Positions 40,891 to 51,155 of a stretch of 64,000 nt of DNA are shown here, in pieces. The notes under the pieces were generated by a model. The model had not been told where the DNA came from. It worked only from the letters and a program-made list of their open reading frames with translations, and made no database searches. The position numbers and the translations under genes are program-made. Position 1 is the first letter of the stretch, and each line of letters starts with the position of its first letter. Origin of the DNA: Limnephilus marmoratus (taxonomy: Eukaryota; Arthropoda; Insecta; Trichoptera; Limnephilidae); assembly GCA_917880885.1 (NCBI GenBank), contig OU862915.1:32992676-33056675 (forward strand), in the 5' to 3' direction.

Positions 40891-42458
40891 TGATTGATTG
40901 TTATTTTTGTAGTTGTGTTTATATTACAGAATAGTACAGGTAATGGGTTGCTGTTTTAGTATACGCTAAACTTTAAGACCGGCCTGAACATGGTACATTC
41001 CATCCTCGCACAGTTACTAACTTTACAATGAAACACATAGGTGCAAGAGAGAAAGGAGTGGTCGGGGGACATTCCACTTTTCTGTCCTGAAACTCGCCTA
41101 TTGCGACGATTTCTGATCAAAGGCAGGCTGATATTAATGTTTGGTGTGTACTATAACCACTTTTAAAAATAAATACTCACACTAGGGATAACTTACTTCT
41201 TCATCTTTTTCTCGGGGTTCGTCTGACTTCAGACATCATGTTAGACTTCTTTTATCTAACGTTTCACCATCGGTCAAGTGTGTTGCCATCATAAATAGAA
41301 ATATATAATTTATAAATTCAAATAATTTGATGTTTCAACGCAAGCTTGCTTTAGTGTAAATGATTAAACTTCCATGATGTGAGATATAAAACATATCTTG
41401 ATTTTAAAAATCATTATCAGCCATTCTTTATCGAATACTGTAAGAAAGATCTTCAACAGGAATCGAACCTGCAAACACAAGTTATTCATCGTAAATGTTG
41501 AAACACCCGCAATTCAAACTACTTTCTTCCTGTTTCAATTCTGGAAACATTCATGGTAAAGCTAAACCAAATTTGTAAATAATTTATTAGTTCAGTAAGA
41601 AAAAGACAGTCATGTAGAAATTTTATTATATTCTTTATTATTTATTAAGCGACAAAATAACGATAATTAAGACAAAAAAATGTACATACATATTGGAAAA
41701 ATAGGCAGGTTTACAATTTTCTCTTTCATCTCTGTACAACTACAGTAATTCAACATTATAAATTATTTATTTTACGCCCAGGGCTTTTGCACAAATATGG
41801 GAACAACATGAGAGAGAAATAATAACAAATGATATTCCTCAAAATTTTGATATAATTTATTTATTTATTTATTTACGCCTATTTAGGCTTTTACATACAT
41901 ATATATATATATATATATATAACAATATTAACAAAATTATACTGGTAAATAGTGCAGGAAACTACTGTTTAAAACACTTGCACAAAAATAAATACAAAGT
42001 AAAAATATTAGGTATTGAATTTAAACCACACAGTATGGAGGTACAAAATATAATAAATCTGAAATAGTTTTTTTTTCTTTCAGCCGACAAAATACTGTCA
42101 ATGAATTAGACAATTTTAATAGCTTTATCAAAGTATTATTCCCTTATGTGATGAAAAAAACTTCAATAAGGTGCGCTTATATAATAAAATTGATGTACTA
42201 AAGATATCAACAACTTCAGAGTATTTGTTACACATACACGACAACTTTAAAGATCACATAAACTGTTCAACGTAAATTTCGAATAAAATTAAAAACTTAT
42301 CAATAAAAATACATAGATGAAAACCTAAACTGGTAAGATCGAATCCACCTTTCCGTTAACAAATTAAGGAAATTAATTTATACAATTTTGGAAATCCGAA
42401 ACTTTCCCTAATTGGAAAATTTATCATCAGTCTATCATGCTATAATCAAATCTTTAAT
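40891..42458. other. Long non-coding stretch
   Basis: Contains a tRNA-like T-arm block at 41447-41530 (minus), a LINE-type tail at 41850-41900 with TTTATTTATTTATTTACGCC, and a (TA)n microsatellite at 41895-41921. The rest is AT-rich without recognisable genes. Confidence 0.5.
41447..41530 (-). other. tRNA-like sequence, doubtful
   Basis: On the minus strand GCAGGTTCGATTCCTG forms a normal T-arm and B box and AAGATC/GATCTT lies near the ends, but a complete cloverleaf was not found. Probably a SINE head or tRNA relic. Confidence 0.3.
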
Positions 42459-42552
42459 AAGCTGTGGTCTGCTGGGGAGCTGGACACAAAACAAATCTAC
42501 TTTCATAAGCTGTGGTCTGCTGGGGAGTCGGACACAAAACAAATCTACTCCC
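42459..42552. repeat. Direct tandem duplication, about 50-bp unit
   Basis: AAGCTGTGGTCTGCTGGGGA and GGACACAAAACAAATCTACT occur twice in succession. Confidence 0.85.
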
Positions 42553-42717
42553 TGTTGAAATTGTGCAACATCAATTATAAAAATAATATTGAAAAATCAA
42601 GAGATCTTATCCAACACACCTAATTTTTGAAGATTTTAAAAAATTAATACTTAATGATCCAGTCTGAAAAAATACATTAATTCAAATACAGAAAAACAAA
42701 ATCAGAGCTTTTTAATT

Positions 42718-42885
42718 GTAAGTTTTAGATTTTCACGGCCAAAAGTATTTTCGTTATTTGTTTTTGGGATATTGCCGGATCTGCCCTGATGATGGATACT
42801 GCAACGCTGTCCGAAACGTTGGCTAAAGAAGGAGGTAGCGCAACACTGCATAACATCCCAAAAACAAATAACGAAAACACGACCA
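42718..42885. mobile_element. Hairpin element, second copy, with hammerhead-like core
   Basis: AAAGTATTTTCGTTATTTG at the left and CAAATAACGAAAACACGACC at the right are inverted. Inside, CTGATGATGGATACTG then GTCCGAAACGTTGGC (42789-42832) corresponds to the motif at 38438-38481. The arm flank CACGGCCAAAAG lies left here and right in the other copy. Confidence 0.55.
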
Positions 42886-43112
42886 TTTTTTTTATATATA
42901 TAAAACACGACCATTGTATTATAAAAGTTGTGGTCAACTCTCTTTTTTTTGTTGTCACGTAAATATAATTATTAAAAGAATCCCAAATTTTAATTTTTTT
43001 TTTCAAATTGCGGTCGGAAAATTTGATTTTATAAAGGTATAATGGTGATTTTATAATTTTATAATATAACATTTTAATTTATAATTATTAACCCCACTAG
43101 GGTTCGCCTGTA

Positions 43113-44002
43113 TTGGGGTTAATAATTTCACAATTTAATAAAAGTGCCTTAGAATCGATGGAGTCAGCAGCGGCTGAAGAAAGAGATGCAGCAATAATGG
43201 AAGGGCGAGTAGATTCAAATGGCATACCATTGATCAGTGTTGTTGCTGACGGATGCTGGTCCAATCGATCTTACAAAAATAATTATTCAGCACTGTCAGG
43301 TGCTGCAGCTATAATTGGCCAAAAGTTTGGAAAAGTCTTATTCATGGCGGTAAGAAATAAATATTGCTGCATATGTGCTAGGGCAGATAAAATAAAAACT
43401 ACTGCGAAACCGCACAAATGCTTCAAAAATTTTACTGGGTCGTCCAGCAGCATGGAAGCCGACATTTTAGTTGAAGGTTTCAAAACTTCACTTGACATGC
43501 ATAATGTTATATACGCAACTATTATATCTGATGGTGATAGTAGAACCTACGCTAAAATTTTACAAGGTAGACCATACCCGCATCACATCGTGGAGAAAAT
43601 TGAGTGCCGAAATCACATTTTACGTAATCTGTGAAATAAATTAAGAGCGCTCACCACTGAAACCAGATATCCGATAAAAACTTAGAAAATTGTTTTCAAA
43701 TGAAAAAATCCTGAAAATAAGAAAGTCGGTTACTTCCGCGGTAAAACATAATAAGGCTCTGAATCTTGAGTTATCGAAGCAAATTGAAAACCTGCATAGG
43801 GATATAATCAATTCCCCTCAGCATGTCTTCGGAAGTCATGATAAGTGCCAAAACTACTTTTGCATTGGAAGTAAGGTCGGAGAAATTAATCACGTACTTG
43901 ATTTATCGAAAAATGTACTATGGGATAAAGTTTAAAAAATTATTTCAACGGTTGCAGCTCATTCGAGAAGCTTGATACACGATGTGGATAGCAATATTGT
44001 AG
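43113..44002 (+). pseudogene. Mutator-like transposase domain, N-terminal part of a Mutator-like/YqaJ gene
   Basis: 43113-43634 encodes VVADGCWSNRSYKNNYSALS, then IIGQKFGKVLFMAVRNKYC, CFKNFTGSSSSMEADI and the SDGDSRTYAKIL motif, diagnostic of the Mutator-like transposase domain found in arthropod and cnidarian proteins. A stop at 43633-43635 and a shift follow; 43700-43935 continues the domain (FGSHDKCQNYFC), and RSLIHDVDSNIV ends at a 7.4-kb insertion. Frame resumes at 51449 with ERFNGIIVKFVGGKR. Not functional. Confidence 0.75.
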
Positions 44003-44468
44003 TAGTAGGGGAGACGAAGCAGGGATTTTGGGATTTACTCAAGCGCGTCAGATTAACTAAGGGGAGATACCTCACGACCTTGTTATGGACTACCACAATA
44101 TATGAACCCATAATCCCCCCATTACACGTATCAGTATTTTATTTATTTATTTATTTATTTTTTATTTATTTATTGAAAAAAAAAAATAAGAAGTACATGA
44201 GAAACATAAGCTGCATATCTCACTAGGGCATTCCTGTATCGAGATATGCAGTTTTACATTGTAATTTAAACAAAAAACATACATATGAACTAAATAAAAA
44301 TATAATTATAAACATATAAAAAAAATATAACAATAAGCAAATTAAAGATAACATAACAATAAGCAAATTAGATACTATAACAATAAGCAAAATAAAAAGT
44401 ACATAATAATATATAAGTTAAGTTATTAAATTTGGATTGTATGAAATATAGCTGAATTCCAGAATGAT

Positions 44469-47435
44469 TTATGATACAAGCGACAACATGGGTAATCCAA
44501 AACCATCACTCTCAGTTATTATACATATTTTGACCATTTTCTTGAATAAATGTAATGTACCAATAGTTTTTATTTTTTCATTGAGCATATTATAAAGCAA
44601 CGGAGCTTTATATGAAAAACTTCTTTGTCCAAAGGATGTTTTGGTATGTACCGGCTGATACATTAAAGAAGAGCCCAATCTAGTGATGCGCACTTGTTGA
44701 GATCTTTTCGCAGTGATAATGTTGTTGAAAAATTTACAGAGAGCCTGTATTATGTACAACTGCCTTATTGTCATAATTTTGCTTTCGCTATATAGTATCT
44801 GTGATGAATACATAAAACTTTTCTTGAAAATTATTTTTAAAATTAATTTTTGTGCAATATTTAAAGGCTCTAGAGTAGTCTTATGGCAAGAACCCCAACA
44901 AATAACGTTATATGAAAGCATTGATTGAACAAGAGCATAGTATACAGTTCTTAGTGTAATTTTGTCCAATATATTTCTTAGAGTCTTGAAGATATAGGCT
45001 AGCTTTCTTATTTTTTTTGTTAATATAGTAATATGATTGTTCCATTTTAAATTTTTATCAATAATTAAGCCAAGATATTTGATATTGTCTACTCTTTCCA
45101 AAGATTGACAATTACACTCCTGTACACAACAATGTATTTTTAAAGAGCGGTCCAAAGATGGTTGATTTACAGAAGAAATACTAAAAGTAATATATTTAGT
45201 TTTGCTCATGTTTAAGGTTAACAAGTTTTGATCAAGCCAATTTTTGACTGCCCTTAATCCTGCCTCGCACTTAGCATACGTATCATCCCAAGTATCACCA
45301 GCAAACACTAAAACAGTGTCATCTGCAAATACAATTGAAGAACCAGAAAATGGCAGTTTACAGAGGTCATTAATATATAACAAAAATAAAATTGGACCCA
45401 GAACACTACCCTGAGGAACACCATATACAATTGATTTGTTTGAACTAATATGATCATTAATCATTACTCTTTGTGTTCTATTTTCAAGATAAGTTCTGAA
45501 CCAATCTAGAGCTTTATTAACAATACCCATTGAACTGAGTTTTTTTAATAGTAAACCGTGGGATACGGTATCAAATGCCTTAGACAAGTCTAAGAAGACA
45601 GCCATGGCTTTATTGCCAGTATCCAGAGCTTCTACGACTGTGGTTATCATTTTTAATGCAGCATCACTAGTTCCCATGTTCTCTCGAAAGCCAAACTGAT
45701 TATCTGAAAGAATTTCATATCTTTTTACATAAGACATCAACCTAATTTTAGCTAACTTCTCTATAATTTTTGATAGGGTGTTTAGCAGGGATATAGGTCG
45801 ATAGTTATTGACGTCTGTATTATCCCCTCCTTTAAACAAAGGAATAATTTTAGCATTTTTGCAGTGATCAGGGAATAAGCCATTCTCAAAGCTAACATTT
45901 ACAATGTGTGTAATAGGTATAACTAGTTCAGAAGCATTTTGTTTGTAGACCATTGCACTTATACCGTCATTTCCACTCGAAAAACCTGATTTTAGCTCAT
46001 TAATCACCTTTAAAACTTCATTACAATTCGTTGGATTGAATTCAAAACAGGCATTTTCTATAGATTGTGTTGGATTGCAATTTTTGATTAAACATTCTTC
46101 ACTGGTGTTATTTGCACTGCACAAAAGATTAGCAAAATTTTGACCTAAATCACTAAAAAAATCATTTACATGGTTAGTGATGAGCATTGGATTATCATTT
46201 ATAGAAACAGTGTTATTTTTTATTTTCAGTTTATTTATTGGCACCGATTCCTTTTGCATATCCAATGCTTGTTTTATTATTTTCCATTCTTGCTTTATGT
46301 TTCCTTTAACCTCTTGAAGTTTCCTTTTATAATATGACTGTTTGATCGTTTTAACAATTTTAGAACACCAATTTCTATATCTTTTATAATATGCAAACAG
46401 TTCAATATTATTTGGTTCTTTGCGACAACTCTTGTGTAATTTGTCACGTCTTATGAGGCAGTCAATAATTCCAGAAGTTATCCATGGTTTCAAGTAATTT
46501 TTATTACTATAGATTCTCTTTATAGATGAGCAATTTTCAATGTGTAATTTTAGGCACTTTATGAAATTATCAGCTGCTGTATTGACATCATTTGCAAATA
46601 AAACGGTATTCCATGTTTCTTCTTTCAGTCTTGAATTTAGCAGGTCATTATCCACAGTTAGTTTAAGCTTTACGTCTATTTGTTTTGATTTCGTTATTAT
46701 AGATTTAGGATATCTCAATATCGTAGCGAAATGGTCTGTGATGCTGGTCCTGAATACAGCACTCTGAGGATCATCTTTTGACTTGACCATAATGTGGTCA
46801 ATACAACTCTCAGTTTTTGAAGTGACTCTAGTTGGTGAAATAATAAATGGTTTTAAACCGTGGTAAATCAGCAGAGAAAGGTATTGTTCGCTTTTTGAGC
46901 AGTTCATTTCCAAAATATTTATATTTATATCACCACATAAAATCACTTCGTGGTTCAGTGCTGATACAGAATGGAGTAAATTGTTCAGGTGGTCAAGAAA
47001 GTTATCAAGATGTGTGTGAGAAGGAGATCTATAAACCGCTATAACACATGTATTATCAGATAGTTGTAATTTAAGACAGTTAGCATGTGGAATAGCTATT
47101 TCTTCAACAGAAACAATAACATCATTCCGGGTGTAAACAACAACACCATCGTTTTGTAAATAGTTTTTTTTGGTGCTGTGTGAAGAATACCCAGTAATAC
47201 TTGGAATATTGATTGCATCTTTTAACCAAGCTTCACTAAAAACAATAATACTAAATCTGTGTTGAATAGAGTCGAGAACAGCTACAGTATCATCAAAATT
47301 TTTTTTTAGGCATCTTATATTCATACAGTATATAGAGAGAGCAGAATGGTTCAAGAATTCATTGCATATTGATGGGTCATCTATATTGATATTGATTTCC
47401 TTGTCACTTAGTTCTTGATCCAATAAAAAATCCAT
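44469..47435 (-). CDS. LINE ORF2: endonuclease and reverse transcriptase, intact
   Basis: 988 codons, uninterrupted. AP endonuclease: NIRCLKKN, VFSEAWL, CGDININIL, SCIDHIMV and SITDHFATIL supply the catalytic Asn, Glu, Asp and His. Reverse transcriptase: NYRPISLLNTLSKIIEK, DNQFGFRENMGTSDA, FLDLSKAFDTVSH, YGVPQGSVLGPILFLLYIND and the catalytic FADDTVLVF, then thumb and C-terminal regions (NIKYLGLIIDK, LVQSMLSYNVICWG). Makes and integrates cDNA by target-primed reverse transcription. It overlaps no host gene. Likely among the youngest elements here. Confidence 0.93.
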   Translation of the reverse strand: MDFLLDQELSDKEININIDDPSICNEFLNHSALSIYCMNIRCLKKNFDDTVAVLDSIQHRFSIIVFSEAWLKDAINIPSITGYSSHSTKKNYLQNDGVVVYTRNDVIVSVEEIAIPHANCLKLQLSDNTCVIAVYRSPSHTHLDNFLDHLNNLLHSVSALNHEVILCGDININILEMNCSKSEQYLSLLIYHGLKPFIISPTRVTSKTESCIDHIMVKSKDDPQSAVFRTSITDHFATILRYPKSIITKSKQIDVKLKLTVDNDLLNSRLKEETWNTVLFANDVNTAADNFIKCLKLHIENCSSIKRIYSNKNYLKPWITSGIIDCLIRRDKLHKSCRKEPNNIELFAYYKRYRNWCSKIVKTIKQSYYKRKLQEVKGNIKQEWKIIKQALDMQKESVPINKLKIKNNTVSINDNPMLITNHVNDFFSDLGQNFANLLCSANNTSEECLIKNCNPTQSIENACFEFNPTNCNEVLKVINELKSGFSSGNDGISAMVYKQNASELVIPITHIVNVSFENGLFPDHCKNAKIIPLFKGGDNTDVNNYRPISLLNTLSKIIEKLAKIRLMSYVKRYEILSDNQFGFRENMGTSDAALKMITTVVEALDTGNKAMAVFLDLSKAFDTVSHGLLLKKLSSMGIVNKALDWFRTYLENRTQRVMINDHISSNKSIVYGVPQGSVLGPILFLLYINDLCKLPFSGSSIVFADDTVLVFAGDTWDDTYAKCEAGLRAVKNWLDQNLLTLNMSKTKYITFSISSVNQPSLDRSLKIHCCVQECNCQSLERVDNIKYLGLIIDKNLKWNNHITILTKKIRKLAYIFKTLRNILDKITLRTVYYALVQSMLSYNVICWGSCHKTTLEPLNIAQKLILKIIFKKSFMYSSQILYSESKIMTIRQLYIIQALCKFFNNIITAKRSQQVRITRLGSSLMYQPVHTKTSFGQRSFSYKAPLLYNMLNEKIKTIGTLHLFKKMVKICIITESDGFGLPMLSLVS

Positions 47436-47531
47436 AATATCGGGCTAATATACATATGGGTAGAACAAATAGTTAGTAATAATGTACTAGTCAGTTAATA
47501 AGCTGTAAATCGCCGACATGTTTAATGTTTA

Positions 47532-48296
47532 TTATTTTAGAACTATGGTCAGAATTTTTTTAGTAAGGATTTTATTGTTTTTGAACCATGTATATAGATA
47601 ATTATTATCTTTGGCTTTTTGCTTGGTCTTACATAGTAGCTCTTTGTAGTAAGGGGTTAATAGTTCACCTACAAATACGTTCTTCTCTCTTGCGTTCTTG
47701 CGGGAGTTCAAAACTGTCTGCTGTGCTTCCTCATCTTGGAGTTGAACTTTGTACCTGTATGCTCGGTCCTCCATTTTCTGTGTTCGATTTTGATAACGGA
47801 TTATTTTTTTTATTTTGTGAGGTTCGATGTTTACCTGTATCTCCTTAAATACTCTGTTTATGGTGTCCAGTGGTTCTTCATTTGGCAGTGTAACTATACC
47901 AGCAAACTCCGCCCAGTTGTGGCTCATACTAGCCTGTTCGATTTCGGCCAGTCGAGTTTCTAGATTAGTAATTCTGTTTTCTTTGTTGATATTTGCTTCT
48001 TCTAAGATTTCTACCTTTTTGTTTATTTGAAGTATATTGTCAACCTTAATTGAGATGTCATCATATTGACTGCTTATGAAGTCGACACTTTTTTTTTATT
48101 CTAACATTTCGGATTCTAGATTTTTCTTTATATTTACTGTCTCTTGTTCTATTTTTTTGAATAATTGTTGCTTAATTTCGTCCATCTTTTTGTCTACATA
48201 TTTCATAAATTTTTCATAATGCTCTTCACCGGCATTAGTTTGTGGTGGTGTCTCAGTAAGTTTTGATCTAGTTTGCACTTTGCTAGAATTTGCCAT
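47532..48296 (-). pseudogene. LINE ORF1, coiled-coil RNA-binding type, one in-frame stop
   Basis: Starts MANSSKVQTRSKLTET at 48296. A lysine/glutamate-rich segment (KYVDKKMDEIKQQLFKKIEQ and on) predicts a coiled coil. A TAA at 48098-48096 interrupts; the same frame continues through ILEEANINKENRITNLETRL and SHNWAEFAGIV to the stop at 47532. One substitution separates it from a 254-residue protein. Sits 96 bp ahead of ORF2, the usual LINE order. Confidence 0.8.
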
Positions 48297-48435
48297 TGTG
48301 ATTGGTTATGGTTTAAAAAGATTAAAGTTATTGTTTTTATTTAATAGCGTCTGAATTTGACTGATCTGCAAAATTCGTATCACTCAATACAAAGAAAAAA
48401 AACAAAAAACCCAAAAAAAAAAAAAAAGAAAACTT

Positions 48436-48512
48436 CAGTGTTACTAGGGTTCGAACCGTGGACCTCTGGATCCCTTGGCCGATGCGCTCACCGCTGTGCT
48501 ATCAACCACCGA
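48436..48512 (-). other. tRNA-like sequence upstream of LINE ORF1
   Basis: Minus strand: GTTGATAGCACAGCGGTGAG (A-box-like) and ACGGTTCGAACCCTAG (B box). It is followed by long T and A-rich runs. A SINE head or a tRNA relic within the LINE 5' UTR; a complete cloverleaf with paired acceptor was not obtained. Confidence 0.45.
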
Positions 48513-49029
48513 TGGTCAGTGGGAATTAAGTGTAATATAAATTGTCTTCGCACAGGTATGTTTACGGGGATTTGAATAGAAGTTTGGTTTGTAGGTAACA
48601 ATTTGACACTTGACACTTCACAGTTGTTGATTTCAACACTTGTAATCACTGTAAATTAGAGTGTTAAGATTTCACCAACTTCGATTAATCTCTAAACCGA
48701 TCTTAGGGGGCACGATTAGCTATGAGTTTTATGATTATCGGGTTATGTGGACCTTAAATTTTGTGTATTTTTGAGGAGCGATTTTTGAGATGCACTCTGT
48801 TGAAAAAAATAATAATGAATGTATTCGCATCAGTATTTGAATACTGATGCGAATACTGATGCGTGCAATGGCTAATACTGACGCATCGACAAAATTACTG
48901 ACGCGCATCTAGATATTTGGATCGGCCTCATCAGTATTGGGGCGTGGCCGAAAAGTGGTGGGGATACTGATGCTGTACTGATGCGTGTAAGGGCTCGCCG
49001 CATCAGTACGTCAGTATTTCTTGTGCGCC

Positions 49030-49788
49030 ATGGAGGACGGTGCCGTCTTATTGCCTGTAGCTATGTTGGACAGCGATGTTGCATCTCCAGCTCCGCCGCG
49101 AAACGTCCTAGCTACATTCATCGAGGCTTATGAGATGCGTGATATACTATGGAATAAGCGTCACAAGGACTAGAAAAATACTGTAAAGAGGAATAGGGCC
49201 ATTTTTTTATTTGTTTTTATTTCATAAGCTCCACACAGGAGGCCCTGAGGAAAATAATTTCCCACAGGGCCTATGTCATCTTTGGGGATGCTGTGTGGGG
49301 GTTTTTTAACGAAAGGAAGGAGAGGAGAGTTCTTGGAAGGAAAAGGGTTTAAGGGGTGGGTAGGAATCTGGAGTTCAGTGTGTCTTGGTCATCCGCCTCC
49401 AAGATCTAGACAAAACTCACCCCATGAACCCGGGCACCCCTGCTAAATCACCAAACGTAGCCAACCACTTTTGGTGACCTATGGCAGAGGTGTTGGTTAT
49501 CCAATAAAGGTTCCCGGGGCGGCGGTACCCATTCCCGCCTCCCAAATTGTATTGGAGGAATTGAAGGGAATAATGGTCATCGTAAATCCAAATATTATGA
49601 GGGAAAATGTACGAATAAAAATAAATACGTTGCGATGCAATTATAGGTCAACTCAAAAAAGCATATCTTCCAAAAGATCCGGAGCCGGACTCGACGAAGT
49701 GTATACCCAAAATCGTAGAGTTACAGCTAATTTTTCTCTTGGCGTGTTCGAGGCTCTCATGGCTGTATTTTATAATAATAATTTATAG
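49030..49788 (+). pseudogene. Harbinger MADF-type DNA-binding protein, split by SINE-B
   Basis: Starts MEDGAVLLPVAMLD; then TFIEAYEMRDILWNKRHKD, the start of a MADF/Myb-like domain, with a TAG at 49171 where a Tyr codon is usual. SINE-B interrupts at about 49205-49503. The domain continues ELKGIMVIVNPNIM, NTLRCNYR and SSKRSGAGLDEVY. PIF/Harbinger elements encode such a second protein that helps the transposase bind DNA. Dead by stop and insertion. Confidence 0.7.
49205..49503 (-). mobile_element. SINE family B copy with internal deletion
   Basis: AAGCTCCACACAGGAGGCCC, TTTGGGGATGCTGTGTGG, ACCCCATGAACCCGGGCA and GACCTATGGCAGAGGTGTTG match SINE-B; about 100 bp of the centre is missing. Confidence 0.8.
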
Positions 49789-49789
49789 A

Positions 49790-50045
49790 ATAACCATATC
49801 TAGCAATTTGTTGAAATTATCATTGTTCATCCTAAAAAATAATTTTTATAGTTGTGTGGATCAGTCAGCAAAATTTCATCCATTAAATTCAAGTGTGAGA
49901 ATTTTTCTTTTTTGAGAAGCCAGTCCTTCACTCGTTTCTTTGTATCGAACGCCAAAATTATAGCAACACAGGCTTTTCTTTTCGGATTCATCACTTTAAA
50001 AGCGTCTGTTCCGCAAGGTTTCGCAACGATACTGACATCAGTATA
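49790..50045 (-). pseudogene. Harbinger transposase N-terminus
   Basis: The minus frame reads KVMNPKRKACVAIILAF, DWLLKKEKFSHLNLMDEIL and DPHNYKNYF; after a 1-base shift RMNNDNFNKLLDMV. This is the start of PIF/Harbinger transposases (LRM.., FdxLL). It ends abruptly against the end of the MADF gene, so the DDE catalytic part is deleted. Confidence 0.65.
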
Positions 50046-50194
50046 CTGACACGTGTAATGGCTCGCAAATAGTGACGGTTGTCGTCAGTAATTCGCATCA
50101 GTAAATACTGATGCGAATACTGATGCGTGTAATGGCCGGATAATATTGGTGGGTGCGGCTCGGACAACCGATCAGATTAGTAAAAAAAAATCGA

Positions 50195-51155
50195 TCCCTG
50201 TAGTTACTCGAGCGTGTCAGATTAAGGTAAGGGAACGTACCCATACTACGTGACACGTTTAGGGGGGGGGGGGGGGGGTGTTTAAAATGTCACGCTCCAT
50301 ACAAATGAGCGGCGGATTGCTTAGGATTTTGGTCACCAAGGGGGGGGGGGGGGGTTAAAAATTGCAAAAAGTTGGTCACGTAGTATGGGTATGTTCCCTA
50401 ATGTGAGTTAATTACATGCAGAAAAGTTTACATTTCGATAATCTGACGATTTGAACGTAACGTAAGAAAGTTAGCGAGTCACATAGTTGCAAAAAAAAAC
50501 GTCACGTGGATTTACTCGAGCGCGGTAAATTTTTTTTTTATTTTGAAGGAAATAATGTAAGGATCATGGAAATAATATAATCTGACGATTTCCACATGCC
50601 GAAGTGGCTAAACTTTGTATTTCCCCCGCCGCGCTTCGGTTCCCTTCTTAAGGGCGCTCGTTCTCTAGGTAAGATATATTCTGTTGCAGCCATTACGTCA
50701 ATGGTCGCAGCCAGAGCCTAATTAACCGTTGGGTCGCGCGTTCGCATTCGTAGATTTACAATGCTTTGGTTAATTAATTTTGTAAAAAAGTTTAATAAGT
50801 GAAATATAGCGAGTTTAATCTGTACTACGACATTGTTCATTGTTCACGTTCATTGCTCTATTCAGTAATAAAAACAACAAAAAATTTTTTTTTTTTTTAA
50901 ACCGTCAGATTAAGAAAATCCCTCCATATAATCGTCAGATTATTGGACAGCACAACAAGGACATCATGCTGAACCTTCTGTATAAAAATCTGACGAGCTC
51001 GAGTAAGTCTAGGTCACGATTTTTTTTTACATTTTTAAAAATCAGCCCATGAGTTTAGGTTACGTCCAAATCGTCAGATTATTGGAATGTAAACTTTTCT
51101 ACATGTAATTAACTCACATTACCTTAATCTGACACGCTCGAGTAAATCTTTTTAT
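50195..51155. mobile_element. Foldback with ~95-bp arms and dense CTCGAG/AATCTGAC repeats
   Basis: The left arm (TTACTCGAGCGTGTCAG, ATTAAGGTAATGTGAG, TTAATTACATG...) and the right arm (51060-51150) are reverse complements over about 95 bp. The left arm is interrupted by MITE copy 3. CTCGAG occurs at about 50208, 50516, 50998, 51140, 51269 and 51406; AATCTGAC or its complement about ten times between 50440 and 51270. Confidence 0.75.
50231..50398. mobile_element. PIF/Harbinger-type MITE, copy 3
   Basis: 168 bp, flanked by TAA (50228-50230, 50399-50401), orientation opposite to copies 1 and 2 (G runs instead of C runs). The uninterrupted opposite arm of the foldback (AAGGTAATGTG) preserves the empty site. 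Confidence 0.92.

Larger units (their letters stand above)
44139..48825 (-). mobile_element. Nearly full-length LINE (Jockey/CR1-like), 4.7 kb
   Basis: Minus strand: 5' UTR, ORF1 (one stop), ORF2 (intact), a 3' UTR with three TTGCTTATTGTTAT-type repeats (44325-44400) and an AATAAATAAATA tail. An ATCAGTATT string at both junctions (44129 and 48829) is a probable TSD. Sits within the left subterminal repeat of the Harbinger element. Confidence 0.88.
44114..50140. mobile_element. PIF/Harbinger element carrying a LINE and a SINE
   Basis: The left TCCCCCCATTACACG and the right CGTGTAATGGCCGGA form inverted ends flanked by TAA (44111-44113, 50141-50143). Repeats of GCATCAGTATT/AATACTGATGC fill the subterminal zones. 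It encodes a MADF-type protein (plus) and a transposase N-terminus (minus), both broken. Without insertions it would be about 1 kb. Confidence 0.82.
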
